Assembly: GCF_001641265.1 (NCBI RefSeq)
Contig: NW_020167546.1
Coordinates: 1 to 64,000, forward strand
Origin: Pseudogymnoascus destructans
Taxonomy: Eukaryota > Ascomycota > Leotiomycetes > Thelebolales > Thelebolaceae
Length of the DNA stretch: 64,000 bases
Reading direction: 5' to 3'
Shown: positions 41,538 to 52,409 of the stretch, piece after piece
Position numbering within the stretch: the stretch's first letter is position 1
Layout of the letters: each line of letters starts with the position of its first letter
Program-made: the position numbers and the translations under genes
The notes under the pieces: generated by a model
What the model was told of the DNA's origin: nothing
Seen by the model: the letters and a program-made list of their open reading frames with translations, nothing else
Database searches by the model: none

Positions 41538-42268
41538 TTATTGCGGCACTGTCATCTCGGTGCTGTTATGTTCCCCCACTAAGGTATATATTAGCACTAG
41601 TCAATTAAGGCCATGCCACCTGATGGCAGGGCCTCATGGACAATGCAGAGCACTCACCGTCTAACGCCACCAAGAATCTACTGACGCAATTATATGCAGC
41701 CACCTATCGCACATGAAAGTTTAGCGCGGCTCCTCCAACCGGCACTCCTTGTTTCACCTAGGAGAAGAGGGGTTGAACATACCGTTGCCGTGATTTCCAC
41801 AACCTCCTGCTCCGAAAACAGTTTCTTCAGTTCTCCAAACACCTCCTCGGGGATCTTCACGTTCCTCGTCATCTCATCCGTATAGCGAATGACAGCCCAC
41901 TGCTTGTCACTAAACCCCTCTCGCTTCGTTGCTGCTGCCACTTCAGGGTTGCCCAAGCCCTTCATCCCCTCCTCGCTGACCCCACCCTTCTTAGCCAATG
42001 GTGCATGGCTGAGCCACTCATATGCTGCACCGTTAAGAACAGCAACCCTGCATATGGCAATCTCGCGGATATCATCTGGCAAGCTAGTCTTGGTTCTGAT
42101 GGCACCGAGGAAGCTGTTCCAGCCATCTGCGACGTTGGGGCTGTGGAACAAGGTGAGGTCCAGTGGCTGGAGCGGGCGAGGGCCCCGACGGGCAGCTATG
42201 CGGTCATAGATTGCTGCAGACGCCTCGTCGAGACCTTCCTTGCTGTTTGGGGCATATGGGAGACGCAT
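41538..42268 (-). CDS. Carboxymuconolactone decarboxylase/AhpD-like protein
   Basis: Exons 42268-41783, 41703-41658 and 41578-41538 give 190 aa. The body has the CMD fold signature (LPDDIREIAICRVAVLNGAAYEWLSHAPLAKKGG), with a downstream FSDKQWAVIRYTDEMTRNVKIP and EVVEITATV. Splicing the two introns (GTATGTTC...GATAG and GTGAGTGC...CTTAG) yields VAAYNCVSRFLVALDVGE, the usual family ending, which an unspliced reading would lose. The family includes decarboxylases and peroxidase-like proteins; here the CxxC of AhpD is absent (NGAAYEWLSH), so peroxidase activity is unlikely. Substrate unknown. Confidence 0.85.
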
Positions 42269-43103
42269 GGTGGGGTAGGGAAATAGGAATGTTCCTGAGA
42301 TGATATGCGGTGACGATATTGATTTTGAAATGGGGAAACTTTATATGAGATAGTGTTTCTGAATAAGAAGATTCCAAACAGGACTTCAATTATTTAAATA
42401 CAAGATGGATTTGGGCGTTGGACTATGAGTAAATGGAGATGCGTTGCCGAGCCTCGGAGGTGGGGTTGCGGGGTGCTTCGTTCTAGCTCCTACTGGCAAC
42501 GAAAGGCGGCTATATATATAAGCGCCTCTTGCACCACCATAACACTCTTTCTTGAAGCTTATAGTATTAGCTGCCAACATAACGTGCCTTCTGTGTTAAG
42601 AGCAATCTGAATAATTCTGAAGTAGAGTCGTCGTCAAATTTAGTCACTGCGATTGCCTCATTGCAACAGTTGCGTTTGCTCCGTCTCCCGACGCGCGATC
42701 TAAATGCCCATGGTAACAACGTACGGTGCAATCATTGGCACCAATGCACCAACCTTCCCGCCAAATTTGGACGGACGAGGTCCACGTAGTCTATGAGATC
42801 AATGCAAATCACAGGGAACATATGCGCATAAAACAAGTAGACTAAGTACCATACACAACCTGAAAGGCTACTACCAGCTCCTTCTATGTGGAACGTAACG
42901 CCAAAAACAGGAAAAAATGCAGCAGTACATACACATGTTGTTAACAACGAGGTCGCTCCGCTCCCCCGTCTCCAGATACCCCCATCGTTCACCCTATATA
43001 TCCCAAACCAGCCATCTTATTAACCCTGTTCGCGGAGAATGCGTGCATGGCACGGTTTGGCTAATTGGCACTCCGCTAGATCGACTTCACGAAACTGGAC
43101 TCT
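42269..43103. other. Intergenic region
   Basis: Contains the promoter of the decarboxylase-like gene (right to left) and the 3' flank of vma3. No further gene is supported. Confidence 0.5.
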
Positions 43104-43942
43104 TTAACAAGTGGCGTCCAAAGTGGCCTTCGAGTTCATTAGGAGGGCAACAATAAGACCGTAAAGACCTGTGAAACAGTGTTAGACTCGATATCTTGAA
43201 CAGTCAATCGGGCAACATACCTAAGACTTCGGCGAAAATGAGGATAAGAATCATCCCCACGAAGAGCCTTGGCTGCTGTGCAGTTCCTCTAACACCCGCA
43301 TCTCCGACAATACCAATCGCAAAACCGGCCGCGAGACCGGACAGACCAACACTAAGACCGGCACCAAGCTGGATGAACCCGGTGAACAGGGGCATTTGCT
43401 GAACCAGTCCATCGGAGATCAGGACTGAGACGACCAGACCGTATATACCAATGATACCAGCCATAATGACGGGCACAATGTCTATCCTCGAAATTAGCAT
43501 CTAGTTGTTGTTTCTTGATGAAGATGTTGGCATACTCTTGACGATCAGATCTGGGCGGAGGACACCCATGGCGGAAATTCCGACACCGGACTTTGCGGTT
43601 CCGTACGCTGCGCCAAAGCAGGTGAACACGATGGCAGATGTGCAGCCCATCGCTCCGAAGAACGGCTATATCATAGATTAGTGTCGAAGGCTCTTCAAGT
43701 CGGTGATGGAAAGTTGGCGGTTGCCAGCTTGGCAATCTCGTAACAGGGTTGACGAGTATCGAAAAGCGCGTTGGTACTCACAGCGTAGACGGGGCTATAG
43801 AGAACACATCGTTAGTAGGTTGACAGATGACAGAGAATCATCAAGGAGATGAATATAGGGTGGTGAAGACAATCGTGGATCGGGGTAGTTGGTCTCCTCC
43901 GTAAACAAGCTTTCAATGTACATACCAAAGTTCAGTGGCCAT
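43104..43942 (-). CDS. vma3: V-ATPase proteolipid subunit c
   Basis: Five exons: 43942-43926, 43794-43782, 43665-43536, 43481-43221, 43168-43104, total 486 nt, 161 aa, the family's normal length. The protein starts MATELCPVYAPFFGAMG and has four hydrophobic helices; the fourth, FVGMILILIFAEVLGLYGL, carries the proton-binding glutamate. Two tiny coding exons (17 and 13 nt) open the gene, both with clean GT-AG borders. It forms the membrane rotor ring that carries protons into vacuoles and endosomes. Confidence 0.95.
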
Positions 43943-44330
43943 TTCGAGGGTTTATGAGGATATCCTTTGGATCTTTGGTTGCCAAAAAGGTCAATGGAGC
44001 TCGAGATAAAAGGAATGCGGGTATGCGATGGTTTCGATTGAGCTATAGCTGGCTATCTCTGTCGTGACGATGTTCCAGGAGGTCGTCGTTTCTCTCTTAA
44101 GTTCCACCTGCTTACCTACTCGTGGCTCGGTTGGTTAAACGACGCTAGTATCGATTCGGGACTAGCGCTATCTATTTTTGAGGGTTGGAATTATTTTCAC
44201 TGCCTCCAACCACAACTACAACCCCAAAGTTTTTTTTTTTCAAAGCACACAGGGCGAGCCAACGCAAGGAACCCTGCAAGCTTACTTCAAATTCATCATC
44301 TAACAAACTACCTTCAACCAAACCTCCAAC
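43943..44330. promoter_or_regulatory. Divergent promoter shared by vma3 and snu13
   Basis: 388 bp separate the two start codons, which point away from each other. Pyrimidine-rich tracts precede snu13. No specific factor site is claimed. Confidence 0.5.
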
Positions 44331-44777
44331 ATGTCTGACGAGCAGAACTCTGGTGCCGGTAAGTTTCGCTCCCTCACCAACTTTTTCATCCCGCACAGAA
44401 TCTAACATCCACCCCCAGCCTGGCCCGTCGCCGACACGGCCCTCACCCAAGAGATCCTCGACATCGTCCAGCAGGCCAGCCACCACCGCCAGCTGAAGAA
44501 GGGCGCCAACGAGTCGACCAAGACGCTCAACCGCGGAATCTCCGAGATCATCATCCTCGCCGCCGACACCGCCCCTCTGGCCATCCTCCTCCACCTTCCC
44601 CTCCTCTGCGAGGACAAGAACGTGCCATACGTCTACGTCCCCTCCAAGACCGCGCTCGGCCGCGCCTGCGGTGTGTCCCGCGCCGTCATCGCGACCAGCA
44701 TCACCACCAACGAGGCGTCTGATCTCATGAACCAGATCCGCGCTCTCAAGGACAAGGTCGAGAGATTGATGATCTAG
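44331..44777 (+). CDS. snu13: Snu13, 15.5K U4 snRNP/box C/D snoRNP protein
   Basis: Exons 44331-44358 and 44419-44777 give 387 nt, 128 aa. The sequence has the L7Ae-type kink-turn RNA-binding core: LKKGANESTKTLNRGISE, AADTAPLAILLHLPLLCEDKN, YVPSKTALGRACGVSR and the C-terminal IRALKDKVERLMI. Length and motifs match the family closely. It binds kink-turns in U4 snRNA and box C/D snoRNAs in the nucleus, nucleating the spliceosomal tri-snRNP and rRNA-methylation particles. Confidence 0.95.
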
Positions 44778-45429
44778 ATTATGCCTGTGGACGGGTGCAA
44801 ACGAAGTCTTTCTGAAATTTCTGTCGCTGGAATGCGACGGGAGTTTGGGCTTTCGTACACGGCGTGGGGGGTTTTTTCTGATTTGATTTATACAATCTGC
44901 TAACAATCGATGCGATCATTGGTGGGGTGCAGATAAATGCAAAAGAAATCTCTTGATCACTCAAAAATATGTTCAATTCCCGTTATCACTTGTGAATGAG
45001 ATTCCTTGTGACACAGGAAGAACTAGTGTGTGAATTTCTACGTGACATGTCGACTAACCATTACTCACAGGCACGGCATTAATCAACAGCTAAGATGAAA
45101 GTTGAGTTTCAATTTCTAACGACGTTCATGCAAGCATTAGGTATATACCTCGGTGGCGCCAAGTCCCAGGCCGCTCTCACCAGCCAGAGAAATCACCGAA
45201 CACAGGTATGTACCACCAGTATCCTTCCACCCGTTGAACACTCCCACCAATCCAGCCAGGCTGTCCTCCCTAGGATCTAACGTGAAAAAGAAAAGCAAAA
45301 AAAAAGTTCAAACGCATCAGTGGTATCGGGTACAGTGTGGCGGACCGTTGCCATCGGTCCGAAACGCCTGTCCCAAAAGAAACAAAACCATAAGAAATCA
45401 CATGTTCGAATACAGCTCCCTCGAGGAGC
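44778..45429. other. Intergenic region between snu13 and maf1 3' ends
   Basis: Convergent 3' flanks. Open frames antisense to snu13 are shadows; no further gene is seen. Confidence 0.6.
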
Positions 45430-46512
45430 TCAAATCTCCATCTCCGCAGCGACCTCCTCACTAACCCCGCGTACGGGCGCCTTCAGATCCTGGTCCTCGT
45501 CTTCGTCATCTGCTTCGTCATCATAGTCATCAGAGAAGACATCAAGGTCTGATATAAAATCATCATCATCATTGTTCAGATCGAACTCTTCCGACACCGT
45601 CCAGTCGTCCTTCCGCTCAATGTCATCGTCGTCCGGATGGCCTGTGGCATTATCGGCCTTGTCGCCAAGCCAGTACCGAGCACGCTTGTTCGCCCCGCTC
45701 TCCCTACTCACGCCACTGGCGCTGCGTTTTGGAAACCCGAGTCTGGGGCTGTGAGTCATGATAGGGATGCCGCGGACATAGATGTAGGCAACGCGCTTTC
45801 GGGCCTTGTTGAAAAAGAGATAGTGCACGCTCCAGATGGAGCCTTCTTCGCCGTCCCACTCGGATTCCTCTGGCGACCAGCAGTAGACGGAGCACTCCTT
45901 GAGAGTCATCTCCTTGTCAATGACGGTCCACATACGAGGTCCCCACGCCTGGCTAGCTGGCGCCGCAGACGCGCCTTTAGGTGGCGGTGGGAGTTCAAGG
46001 GAAGCGCTGGGGCTCGGCCTCAAGTTGTACATCGTTGAATCGATGTTGTTCATCACTGCCTTCAGGCTTCGCTCCCGCCTGAAATCCGTGGGTCGCAGGA
46101 TATGAGAGAAGTCATAGTCAGGGTGACTGGCATTCAGCGTGGCGATCAGATATGCGAAAGTCCGACGACTTGATATCTGGCTCAGGGGCCCGAATGGACT
46201 TGACCTACTCAGATCGAGCGATGCCGGCGCGGATGATTGTGGGGGAGAGAACGAGGCTGACAGCCGGAGCAAGGATTCGTATTGCGACTCTAGGGAGTTT
46301 TCGATATTGCGATAGAGCTTCTTATCGGAGCCAGCAGCCTTTGTGGTGTACAGATCGCAGCCGCCAACGACATGGCAATCGGGGGTGTTGAAGTTCAACG
46401 CGCTGGTGACGTCGTCGAAGTCGCGTAGTGGGAGGAACTGAAGGCCCTGCGTTAGTATTTCGGGCTTGATGTGTCGCGAAGGCGAGAGCTTAGAAGTGAA
46501 ACCTGCCTTCAT
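45430..46512 (-). CDS. maf1: Maf1, repressor of RNA polymerase III
   Basis: 360 aa without introns. The N-terminal box has LPLRDFDDVTSALNFNTPDC followed by VVGGCDLYTTKAAGSDKKLY, both diagnostic. The central block has LIATLNASHPDYDFSHILRP and the C-terminal box WSVHYLFFNKARKRVAYIYVRG. Between them are Ser-rich stretches, which in other species carry phosphorylation sites, and the tail is acidic. Maf1 enters the nucleus when dephosphorylated under stress and blocks Pol III transcription of tRNA and 5S genes. Confidence 0.95.
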   Translation of the reverse strand: MKAGFTSKLSPSRHIKPEILTQGLQFLPLRDFDDVTSALNFNTPDCHVVGGCDLYTTKAAGSDKKLYRNIENSLESQYESLLRLSASFSPPQSSAPASLDLSRSSPFGPLSQISSRRTFAYLIATLNASHPDYDFSHILRPTDFRRERSLKAVMNNIDSTMYNLRPSPSASLELPPPPKGASAAPASQAWGPRMWTVIDKEMTLKECSVYCWSPEESEWDGEEGSIWSVHYLFFNKARKRVAYIYVRGIPIMTHSPRLGFPKRSASGVSRESGANKRARYWLGDKADNATGHPDDDDIERKDDWTVSEEFDLNNDDDDFISDLDVFSDDYDDEADDEDEDQDLKAPVRGVSEEVAAEMEI

Positions 46513-47188
46513 GGTTGCTGCATATACTCAGTACGCTTGTGGTATGGCAGTTGACGTCTTTATAATCCGGGGCTCAGAGTCCGCATCAACGCGCGATCGG
46601 TGGGCCCACAAGGTCGCGCGATAAGAACAGTGTAAAGCAAGGCTGATCTGAGGCCTGTTGTAGCTGATGACGAGCGGCTGGTTTCAACCTGAGCTGGGTG
46701 CACAGGCGGAATCAGAGTGTAATCGGCCAGACGATAAACGTCTAGCAGGCAATGGAAGCTGGCAATTGCTGGAACAACATGTTATAAGGGAGGGCCGTGG
46801 AGGAGTTTGTACAGAGTGATTGTCGCGTCCTGCGGGGTTGTATGATATGGATGGCAGATCCAAGGATAGACAAGTAGGCGTCACGACCGGATTCGGGTGG
46901 ATGCCGTCTATCGGCAAAGGATGATAAGCCACATCACATCACGTGCGATTGCTTGGGGAACTTGGCCGACGAATCAAACTGGCACGTCTTGGAAGGCGTT
47001 CGTGTCATTGTTCATAAACTTCAGCGGCTAGTCCGTACATTTTCAATCCATGGCATTGAAAACTATGGATTATGACAAAGAGATAGGGATGGACCGTCGG
47101 CCCCTTTTATTACGCAGCGGCATATGCCTATCCTTTTATCCCTCCCTCCACTTCAACCCTCCACTTCAACCTTCCACTTCAAGCTTTC
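46513..47188. other. Intergenic region
   Basis: maf1 promoter side on the left, 3' flank of aps1 on the right. No gene is supported. Confidence 0.5.
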
Positions 47189-48124
47189 TCACATGAGGCC
47201 AGCGCTTTTTAGCTCGTTACTTACCTGTTCCTCTGCCTAAGACACAAGACCATTGTCAGTGGACGCAAATCAATGAATTGTATGTATTTTGGGTAGATAC
47301 AGTCCCAGGCGCCGATGGTCCTAAACGCCGTTGCCAATGCAAATCTATGTTTTGCTACATGATCTTCGTGATTTCCTCTTCAACCTGGAGTGGGGGAATG
47401 GAATCAGCCGAAAGGATCAGGGTGGCTGGTATGGGGAGGAGAGGAGGTGGCATGGTGGTAGCTGAGGGCGATGGGGTTATGAGAAGTATTGTGCTGGACT
47501 CACCTCCATTTCTTCCAAGCTATCCTGCTGCCCTATCGTCCTTAAGACGTTCTTCTTACTGCTCTCCTGCATCTCCCCAGCCAATAACAGCTCGTCCAGT
47601 ATGAAGTATGCCTTTTGGAAGTTGAAGATGATGTCGAGTTCGCAGACGTTCCCGTAGTACTTGTCCATCTGCTCGACGTATCTGTGCACGATCTCGAGGG
47701 TGATGAGCTCGTTGTCCGTCGAAGCGCAGCCGGCGATGAAGAAGAGCGAGGCGTATCGGCGGTACACGATTTTCGAGTCTGGAGAAGAGTCAGCCCGCAG
47801 TTCAAGGTGCTAGCATATGAGGGGTATGACCTTTATATTCGAGGAAGTTGCACATGCGCGTGCGCCGTGCCAGGACTAGCTGCGAGACATCCTTGATGAT
47901 CTTGGCCTTCTCTTTCGGCGACAGCGTCGTGAACCATTTGGCAAGACGCTATGACCATCAGTATATAAGTTTGGCGAAACAGAGAGAGGGGGCGCATACG
48001 ACTTTACCCTGCCTTGAGAGCAGGATGAGGTAACTTCGAGGGACGGTCAGCCATGTCCTGACTGGGGCCAGGGGCGCGTGAGGCAGCTGGGAACTGGGAA
48101 ACTAAGGGCTCACCTGATGGCCAT
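47189..48124 (-). CDS. aps1: AP-1 clathrin adaptor sigma subunit
   Basis: Exons 48124-48114, 48033-48000, 47948-47831, 47778-47504 and 47236-47189 give 486 nt, 161 aa. Read together: MAISYLILLSRQGKV, RLAKWFTTLSPKEKAKI, LARRTRMCNFLEYK, DSKIVYRRYASLFF, TLEIVHRYVEQMDKYYGNVC, FNFQKAYFILDELLLAGE, KKNVLRTIGQQDSLEEME. These are the longin-fold signatures of AP-1 sigma. The last exon and its 267-nt intron are the least certain; without splicing the frame ends shortly after LEEME. The subunit stabilises the AP-1 core at the trans-Golgi and endosomes and helps bind dileucine sorting signals. Confidence 0.9.
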
Positions 48125-48948
48125 CAGCGCATCAAATCAGCAGAGCCAGTTCTGTCTCTGATGATATAATCGGCGGGGTCAATGTAGGTTTCGTCGACAC
48201 TGTAGATGGTATTATTGTTGCGGCTAAAACCTCGAGTTGTCGTAGTGTCGGGGCAGTTTGGTGGCGGCAGTTGGGGGGAGTTGGGGGGAGCGGTCGCACC
48301 GTTCAAATTAGGTAAGTTCTCGCTGTAACGCGGGCGCGGCCAAATGTCCCTCTAACGCGCGGAAGTGGGTGAGAAAAGCAAAAGCAAAAGCAAAATTGAT
48401 CCCCAAGTCCGACAAGTTACGGAGTACAACAAAACAACAACGGGATGCCATTTTATTCGAAATTACTTACTGCCTTACATTGCTAGTCCTTCGGATCGTC
48501 TGCTCGATTTAATATCTCACTTCTTACAACTCCATACTCCAGAAACTATTGCTGGCTTATACGAAGGATTCCCCGATTCGCTCGCTGTCTGATAACGAAC
48601 TCCGCCCCTCATATAGAGTACCGCCGACCCTTTAGGGACGGGAATCGTTGACGACACCAGAATTTGCGGGATAACCAAGAAAATCGCTCTGGTACCTTCA
48701 CACGCCCTACGCCCTGTCTGGAGTCGCTAGCAAAAGACATAAGCAATTAGCAGAGTTGCGACATCTCCGTCTCCATCCTCATCCTCATAATACTGGTCTT
48801 TTGTTGGATTACAAATTCATCATCATGACAAGGCTGATCCTTTCCACCTCGTAAGGCTGTCGATCCAGCGCTGGACCCTGAACTTTTTTTGCGCGACTTT
48901 CGTGCTACCTTGTTACCCCAAGCTAACTTAAGACCTTACAGCAATATT
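48125..48948. other. Intergenic region and 5' leader of the next gene
   Basis: Holds the aps1 promoter and the leader of the glutamate-cysteine ligase modifier gene. A likely 5'UTR intron lies at 48902-48941 (GTGCTACC...AGCTAACTT...CTTACAG), eight bases before the ATG. This makes 48949, not an earlier in-frame codon at 48889, the preferred start. Confidence 0.55.
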
Positions 48949-49860
48949 ATGAATGGAGTCTCCTCCATTATTCGCAGAAATGGAGGGGGAAAGTCGAACC
49001 AGGAGCTGGTAAACTCGCTGCGCACTAATTTCGCCGCCGCCCAGCAGGATTACTCCCCCCCACTCTCCGCCTCTCCAACCCCGCCAGTCGACGGCCTGGA
49101 GGAGACGAAAGATCCATCGCGACCGGCGACTTCGACCTGGACGACGAGAGACCATAGCGGTTTATACATACCCACAATCGACTGGACGCTGTCCGGGCTA
49201 GCCGAGGAGAGGAGCCAGTATGATATCACGGTCAAATTGTTCTTCCTGCCCAAGGCGTCCCTGGAGGAGCGTGAGCAGATTACCAAGGATGCGGTGGACT
49301 TGGTCTTGAAGGAATTGGGAGTTGAGACCATCGACTTATTGATTGTTTCGTTCTACGGAATGTCCTTTGACGGCGATTGCGAGTACGCTGCCGACCAGAA
49401 GAACTCGGAGCAGGGAAATGATGAGGAGGAGTTGGCAACCTGGCCAACAATGGAGGCGCTTCATGAGCGAGGGGTTGTGAAGAAGCTGGGTCTTGCGGAG
49501 TTCGGCAGCGAGAAACTGTCCAGGTTCATGTCGAAGGTCAAGATACGTCCTGTTGTCGACCAGATCAACGTCCGAGACTGCTGCAACGTCCCGCCACCCC
49601 TGATCCAATTGGCAAAGCAGGAGAAACTCGAGCTCTTGACCCACAACGACTGCAGCGAGATCCTACCGAGCGGAACACTGCGAGAGTTGCTAGGACAGGG
49701 TCCTAATGGCGCAGGTGTCATTTCGGAGGTGAAGCGTTCAGCGGACGGGAGCACGAGCGAGATTACACCAAAGTGGGTTGCGAAGTACACCGCGGTGGTG
49801 CGCGACAGAGGCGTGGTCGAGAACAAGGGGTATTTCGCCGCAGCGGAGCTGGCTGAATGA
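48949..49860 (+). CDS. Glutamate-cysteine ligase modifier (light) subunit
   Basis: 303 aa from MNGVSSIIRR. It has the aldo-keto-reductase-like barrel of the GCLM family: YDITVKLFFLPKASLEEREQ, VDLVLKELGVETIDLLIVSF, EALHERGVVKKLGLAEFGSEKLSRFM, RPVVDQINVRDCCNVPPPLI, LELLTHNDCSEILP, and a conserved end (TPKWVAKYTAVVRDRGVVENKGYF). It lacks an oxidoreductase catalytic set and acts as regulator of the catalytic subunit in the first step of glutathione synthesis. Confidence 0.9.
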   Translation: MNGVSSIIRRNGGGKSNQELVNSLRTNFAAAQQDYSPPLSASPTPPVDGLEETKDPSRPATSTWTTRDHSGLYIPTIDWTLSGLAEERSQYDITVKLFFLPKASLEEREQITKDAVDLVLKELGVETIDLLIVSFYGMSFDGDCEYAADQKNSEQGNDEEELATWPTMEALHERGVVKKLGLAEFGSEKLSRFMSKVKIRPVVDQINVRDCCNVPPPLIQLAKQEKLELLTHNDCSEILPSGTLRELLGQGPNGAGVISEVKRSADGSTSEITPKWVAKYTAVVRDRGVVENKGYFAAAELAE

Positions 49861-50117
49861 GCATTACATATAAAGAGGGTTTTTGGAGGGAACTTTGCAT
49901 TGGGATTACTGATACGGTCAACCCACGGCGTTTTTGGTATATGGTATAACGACGCACATATTGAGATTCTTGGAGAGCGCAAGAAGACGGCGGTATCGAT
50001 GATGGCAAGTGGTATAGACATAGCCTTGCGTTGATTGCGTTTATATGAATAGCCCAGCTTCTGCCATGATGCATGTCTTATGTCCGCTGTATGATTTCTG
50101 TATGACTTTTTCTGTTT

Positions 50118-50936
50118 CTAACCCAGCATGCTCCTCTTCCTACCCCGCATCCTCACGTCCTCCAACTTCTTCAGCGTCACTTTAGCCCCTTTAAAGCTCT
50201 CCCCGTACGCCCTCAGTACCTCCCCAAAGAGCGCCTCCGTGCCAGGGTGTGTACTTCCAAACGCTCTTTCCAGGACATATAGGTCAACAGCCCGATCTTC
50301 GTCTTGTGTGCTCTGACTCGCCAGCCCAAAATCAATCAACACAATCTCCCCCTCCAAATCATCCTCGACACGCCCACTCGCCTCTCCCTCCGCCGTCGGC
50401 CTAAGCATCAAATTACTCGTCGTCAAGTCCCCATGCACCACGCCCACCGAATGCATCGTCCCCACCGCCGTACCCACCATCGTCATCAACCTCAACACCC
50501 TCTCCTGCCCCTCCTTATCATCCAGCGCTTTCCCCTCCGTCTTCCTCCTCCTCAACCACCGATTCAGCGCCACGCGCACCACATCCCCCTCCACCCACTC
50601 CATCACGATCCACCCCCCCTTTAGCTCGGCATCGAGCGCATACACAGCCGGCACGGGGACGCCGTCGCGGCGGCACTTGGCGAGGACGCGGGCCTCGCTG
50701 AGGATGCGGTGTTTGGTGAGGCGGACGTCGAGGATGGGGTGGCGGTAGGGTTTTGCGGGGCGGTGTTTGAGGGCGCACGGGAGGGTGGGGAGGAGGTAGG
50801 TGGATTTGTAGAGGAGGGCTTCGGCGCCTTGGGTGATGAGGGTGGGGGGGGTTGAGGAGGGGTGGGTGAGGATTGTAGGGAGGGGGATGATGGGTTCGGA
50901 GGCGGTGGAGGGGAGGGGGGCCTCTGGAGTCGCCAT
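50118..50936 (-). CDS. bud32: Bud32 kinase of the EKC/KEOPS complex
   Basis: 272 aa, the small size typical of Bud32. It lacks a standard glycine-rich loop but has QGAEALLYKS, KHRPAKPYRHPILD, RLTKHRILSEARVLAKCRRDG (catalytic Lys and Glu region), GWIVMEWVEGDVVR, the catalytic HGDLTTSNLML, metal-binding IDFGLA and the C-terminal basic RMRGRKRSMLG. It works with Kae1 in t6A modification of tRNAs that read ANN codons, and in telomere maintenance in yeast. No intron. Confidence 0.95.
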   Translation of the reverse strand: MATPEAPLPSTASEPIIPLPTILTHPSSTPPTLITQGAEALLYKSTYLLPTLPCALKHRPAKPYRHPILDVRLTKHRILSEARVLAKCRRDGVPVPAVYALDAELKGGWIVMEWVEGDVVRVALNRWLRRRKTEGKALDDKEGQERVLRLMTMVGTAVGTMHSVGVVHGDLTTSNLMLRPTAEGEASGRVEDDLEGEIVLIDFGLASQSTQDEDRAVDLYVLERAFGSTHPGTEALFGEVLRAYGESFKGAKVTLKKLEDVRMRGRKRSMLG

Positions 50937-51695
50937 GGCGGGAGGGGGTGGTGTTTGTGTCTGTTTGTGGTTGTATTTGTATTCGTGGAGAGCTGGAGGG
51001 GTTGTCGAGCTGGAAATTGTTGTTCTGGTGGTGGGATGGATGACAGACGTGGGGTCGGTTGATCCCGCTTTTAAAGCCTCGCAGCCTCGCTATCGATGGA
51101 TTTATGGATTCGCAGATTTCCAGTACACAACGGCAACATAACGATGCTAATGCTACAGTCTGCAGCGGAAGCTATCCAGGTCTGAACCAATTCAAACGGG
51201 TTATGCTTTTAATTGTTGAGGTCAAATATTTCCTCCCAAATTGCATAAATTGCCAATTTTGACACGGTAATGAGATCCCTATTGGCATCGTCTACACCAA
51301 TCTCCACGTCTACTATGTACAGGCAGGGGTATCACCGTCCTCCAAAACCAATCATCCTCACCTTCACATCGCCACCATTACGAATGAACTTCGTCGGCCT
51401 CACAAATCCGCCAATTCAACACTTCAATATTCACTCTCATCTCGTCTATACTCCCCCTCGAATATTCCGCGAGTACTGGCCCCCCGTCCGGCCATGACAA
51501 TGCCGTTAGAATAGCACCAACATAACAACAAACAACAAACAACAAACAACAAACAACAAACAACAAACAACAAACAACAAACAACAAACAACAAACAACA
51601 AACAACAAACAACAAACAACAAACAACAAACAACAAACAACAAACAACAAACAACACCTAACAACCCAACATCAACGGTGGTCTGAACCACATCC
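50937..51695. other. Intergenic region, divergent promoters
   Basis: Lies between bud32 (leftward) and the hypothetical gene at 51696 (rightward). Its right end holds the CAACAAA repeat listed separately. No other gene is seen. Confidence 0.5.
51526..51656 (+). repeat. CAACAAA heptanucleotide tract, about 18 copies
   Basis: An almost perfect (CAACAAA)n array of about 130 bp ends 40 bp before the ATG at 51696, so it is probably in the 5'UTR. The transcript leader would be G- and U-free over this length and therefore unstructured. Confidence 0.95.
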
Positions 51696-52409
51696 ATGGC
51701 TTCCAGCGACCTCCCCCTTACCGCCCTCACCCTCATCCTCGCGGCCCTCGCCCTCTCCATCCTCGTCATCGCACAAACAACCACCTCCTACACCTCCGCC
51801 TACCTCTCCGCCCCCCTCGAGCTCCCCACCTTCCTCGACGCCGCCGACTTCTCCATTCAAGAGAACGAATCATACGACCGCGACATTGCGCGCGTCCCCC
51901 GCCTCGAAGACAAGATCCGCCTGAACCGGCTCCTGCACGAGATCCAGAAATGCGGCGACGACCTGCGCGAAGACCTCAACAGGCTGCTCATCGGCGAGTC
52001 GGGGACACGGCTGCGCGCCAGCGCGAGGCTGCTGTGGGCGTCCAACCGGCTGCAGCTGGAGCAGCGCGTGAGGCGGCTTGACCTGCTACGGACTCGCTTC
52101 CTGGTTCTGTATATGGGGCTGCTTGCGGCGGGGTCAGTGGTGCCTGATAAGCCTGTTGTGGAGAAGTCGCCGGAAAGGAGTGTGCCGAAGATGGCGTTGA
52201 GGCCACATCTCCATCATGCGCTTACGGAGGGGATTGTGCGGAAGCCGCCGCTGAGGAGGCTGACGACGCAGGCGATGGGGCATAGTAATACTCAAATTGG
52301 AGGGGCGCAGAAGATGGGGTGGGCGAGCGTGGTGAATGAGCTCCAGATGAGCCCGTTGATGCATAAGAGGCATGCGAGTATCGATGCTGCGATGGCGAAT
52401 CTGCCTTGA
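51696..52409 (+). CDS. Hypothetical membrane-anchored protein
   Basis: 237 aa. Residues about 7-27 are hydrophobic (LTALTLILAALALSILVIAQ), a signal anchor or signal peptide. Then come ELPTFLDAADF, a charged helix (RDIARVPRLEDKIRLNRLLHEIQKC, DDLREDLNRLL), RLLWASNRLQLEQRVRRLDLLRTRFLVLYMGLLAA (a second amphipathic or hydrophobic segment) and a basic C-terminal region. No known family is recognised. Codon use and intact frame resemble neighbouring housekeeping genes. Confidence 0.7.
   Translation: MASSDLPLTALTLILAALALSILVIAQTTTSYTSAYLSAPLELPTFLDAADFSIQENESYDRDIARVPRLEDKIRLNRLLHEIQKCGDDLREDLNRLLIGESGTRLRASARLLWASNRLQLEQRVRRLDLLRTRFLVLYMGLLAAGSVVPDKPVVEKSPERSVPKMALRPHLHHALTEGIVRKPPLRRLTTQAMGHSNTQIGGAQKMGWASVVNELQMSPLMHKRHASIDAAMANLP

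Noticed and set aside
41690..41782. Unspliced C-terminus of the decarboxylase-like protein
   Set aside because: Two canonical introns give the conserved family ending, which the unspliced frame loses.
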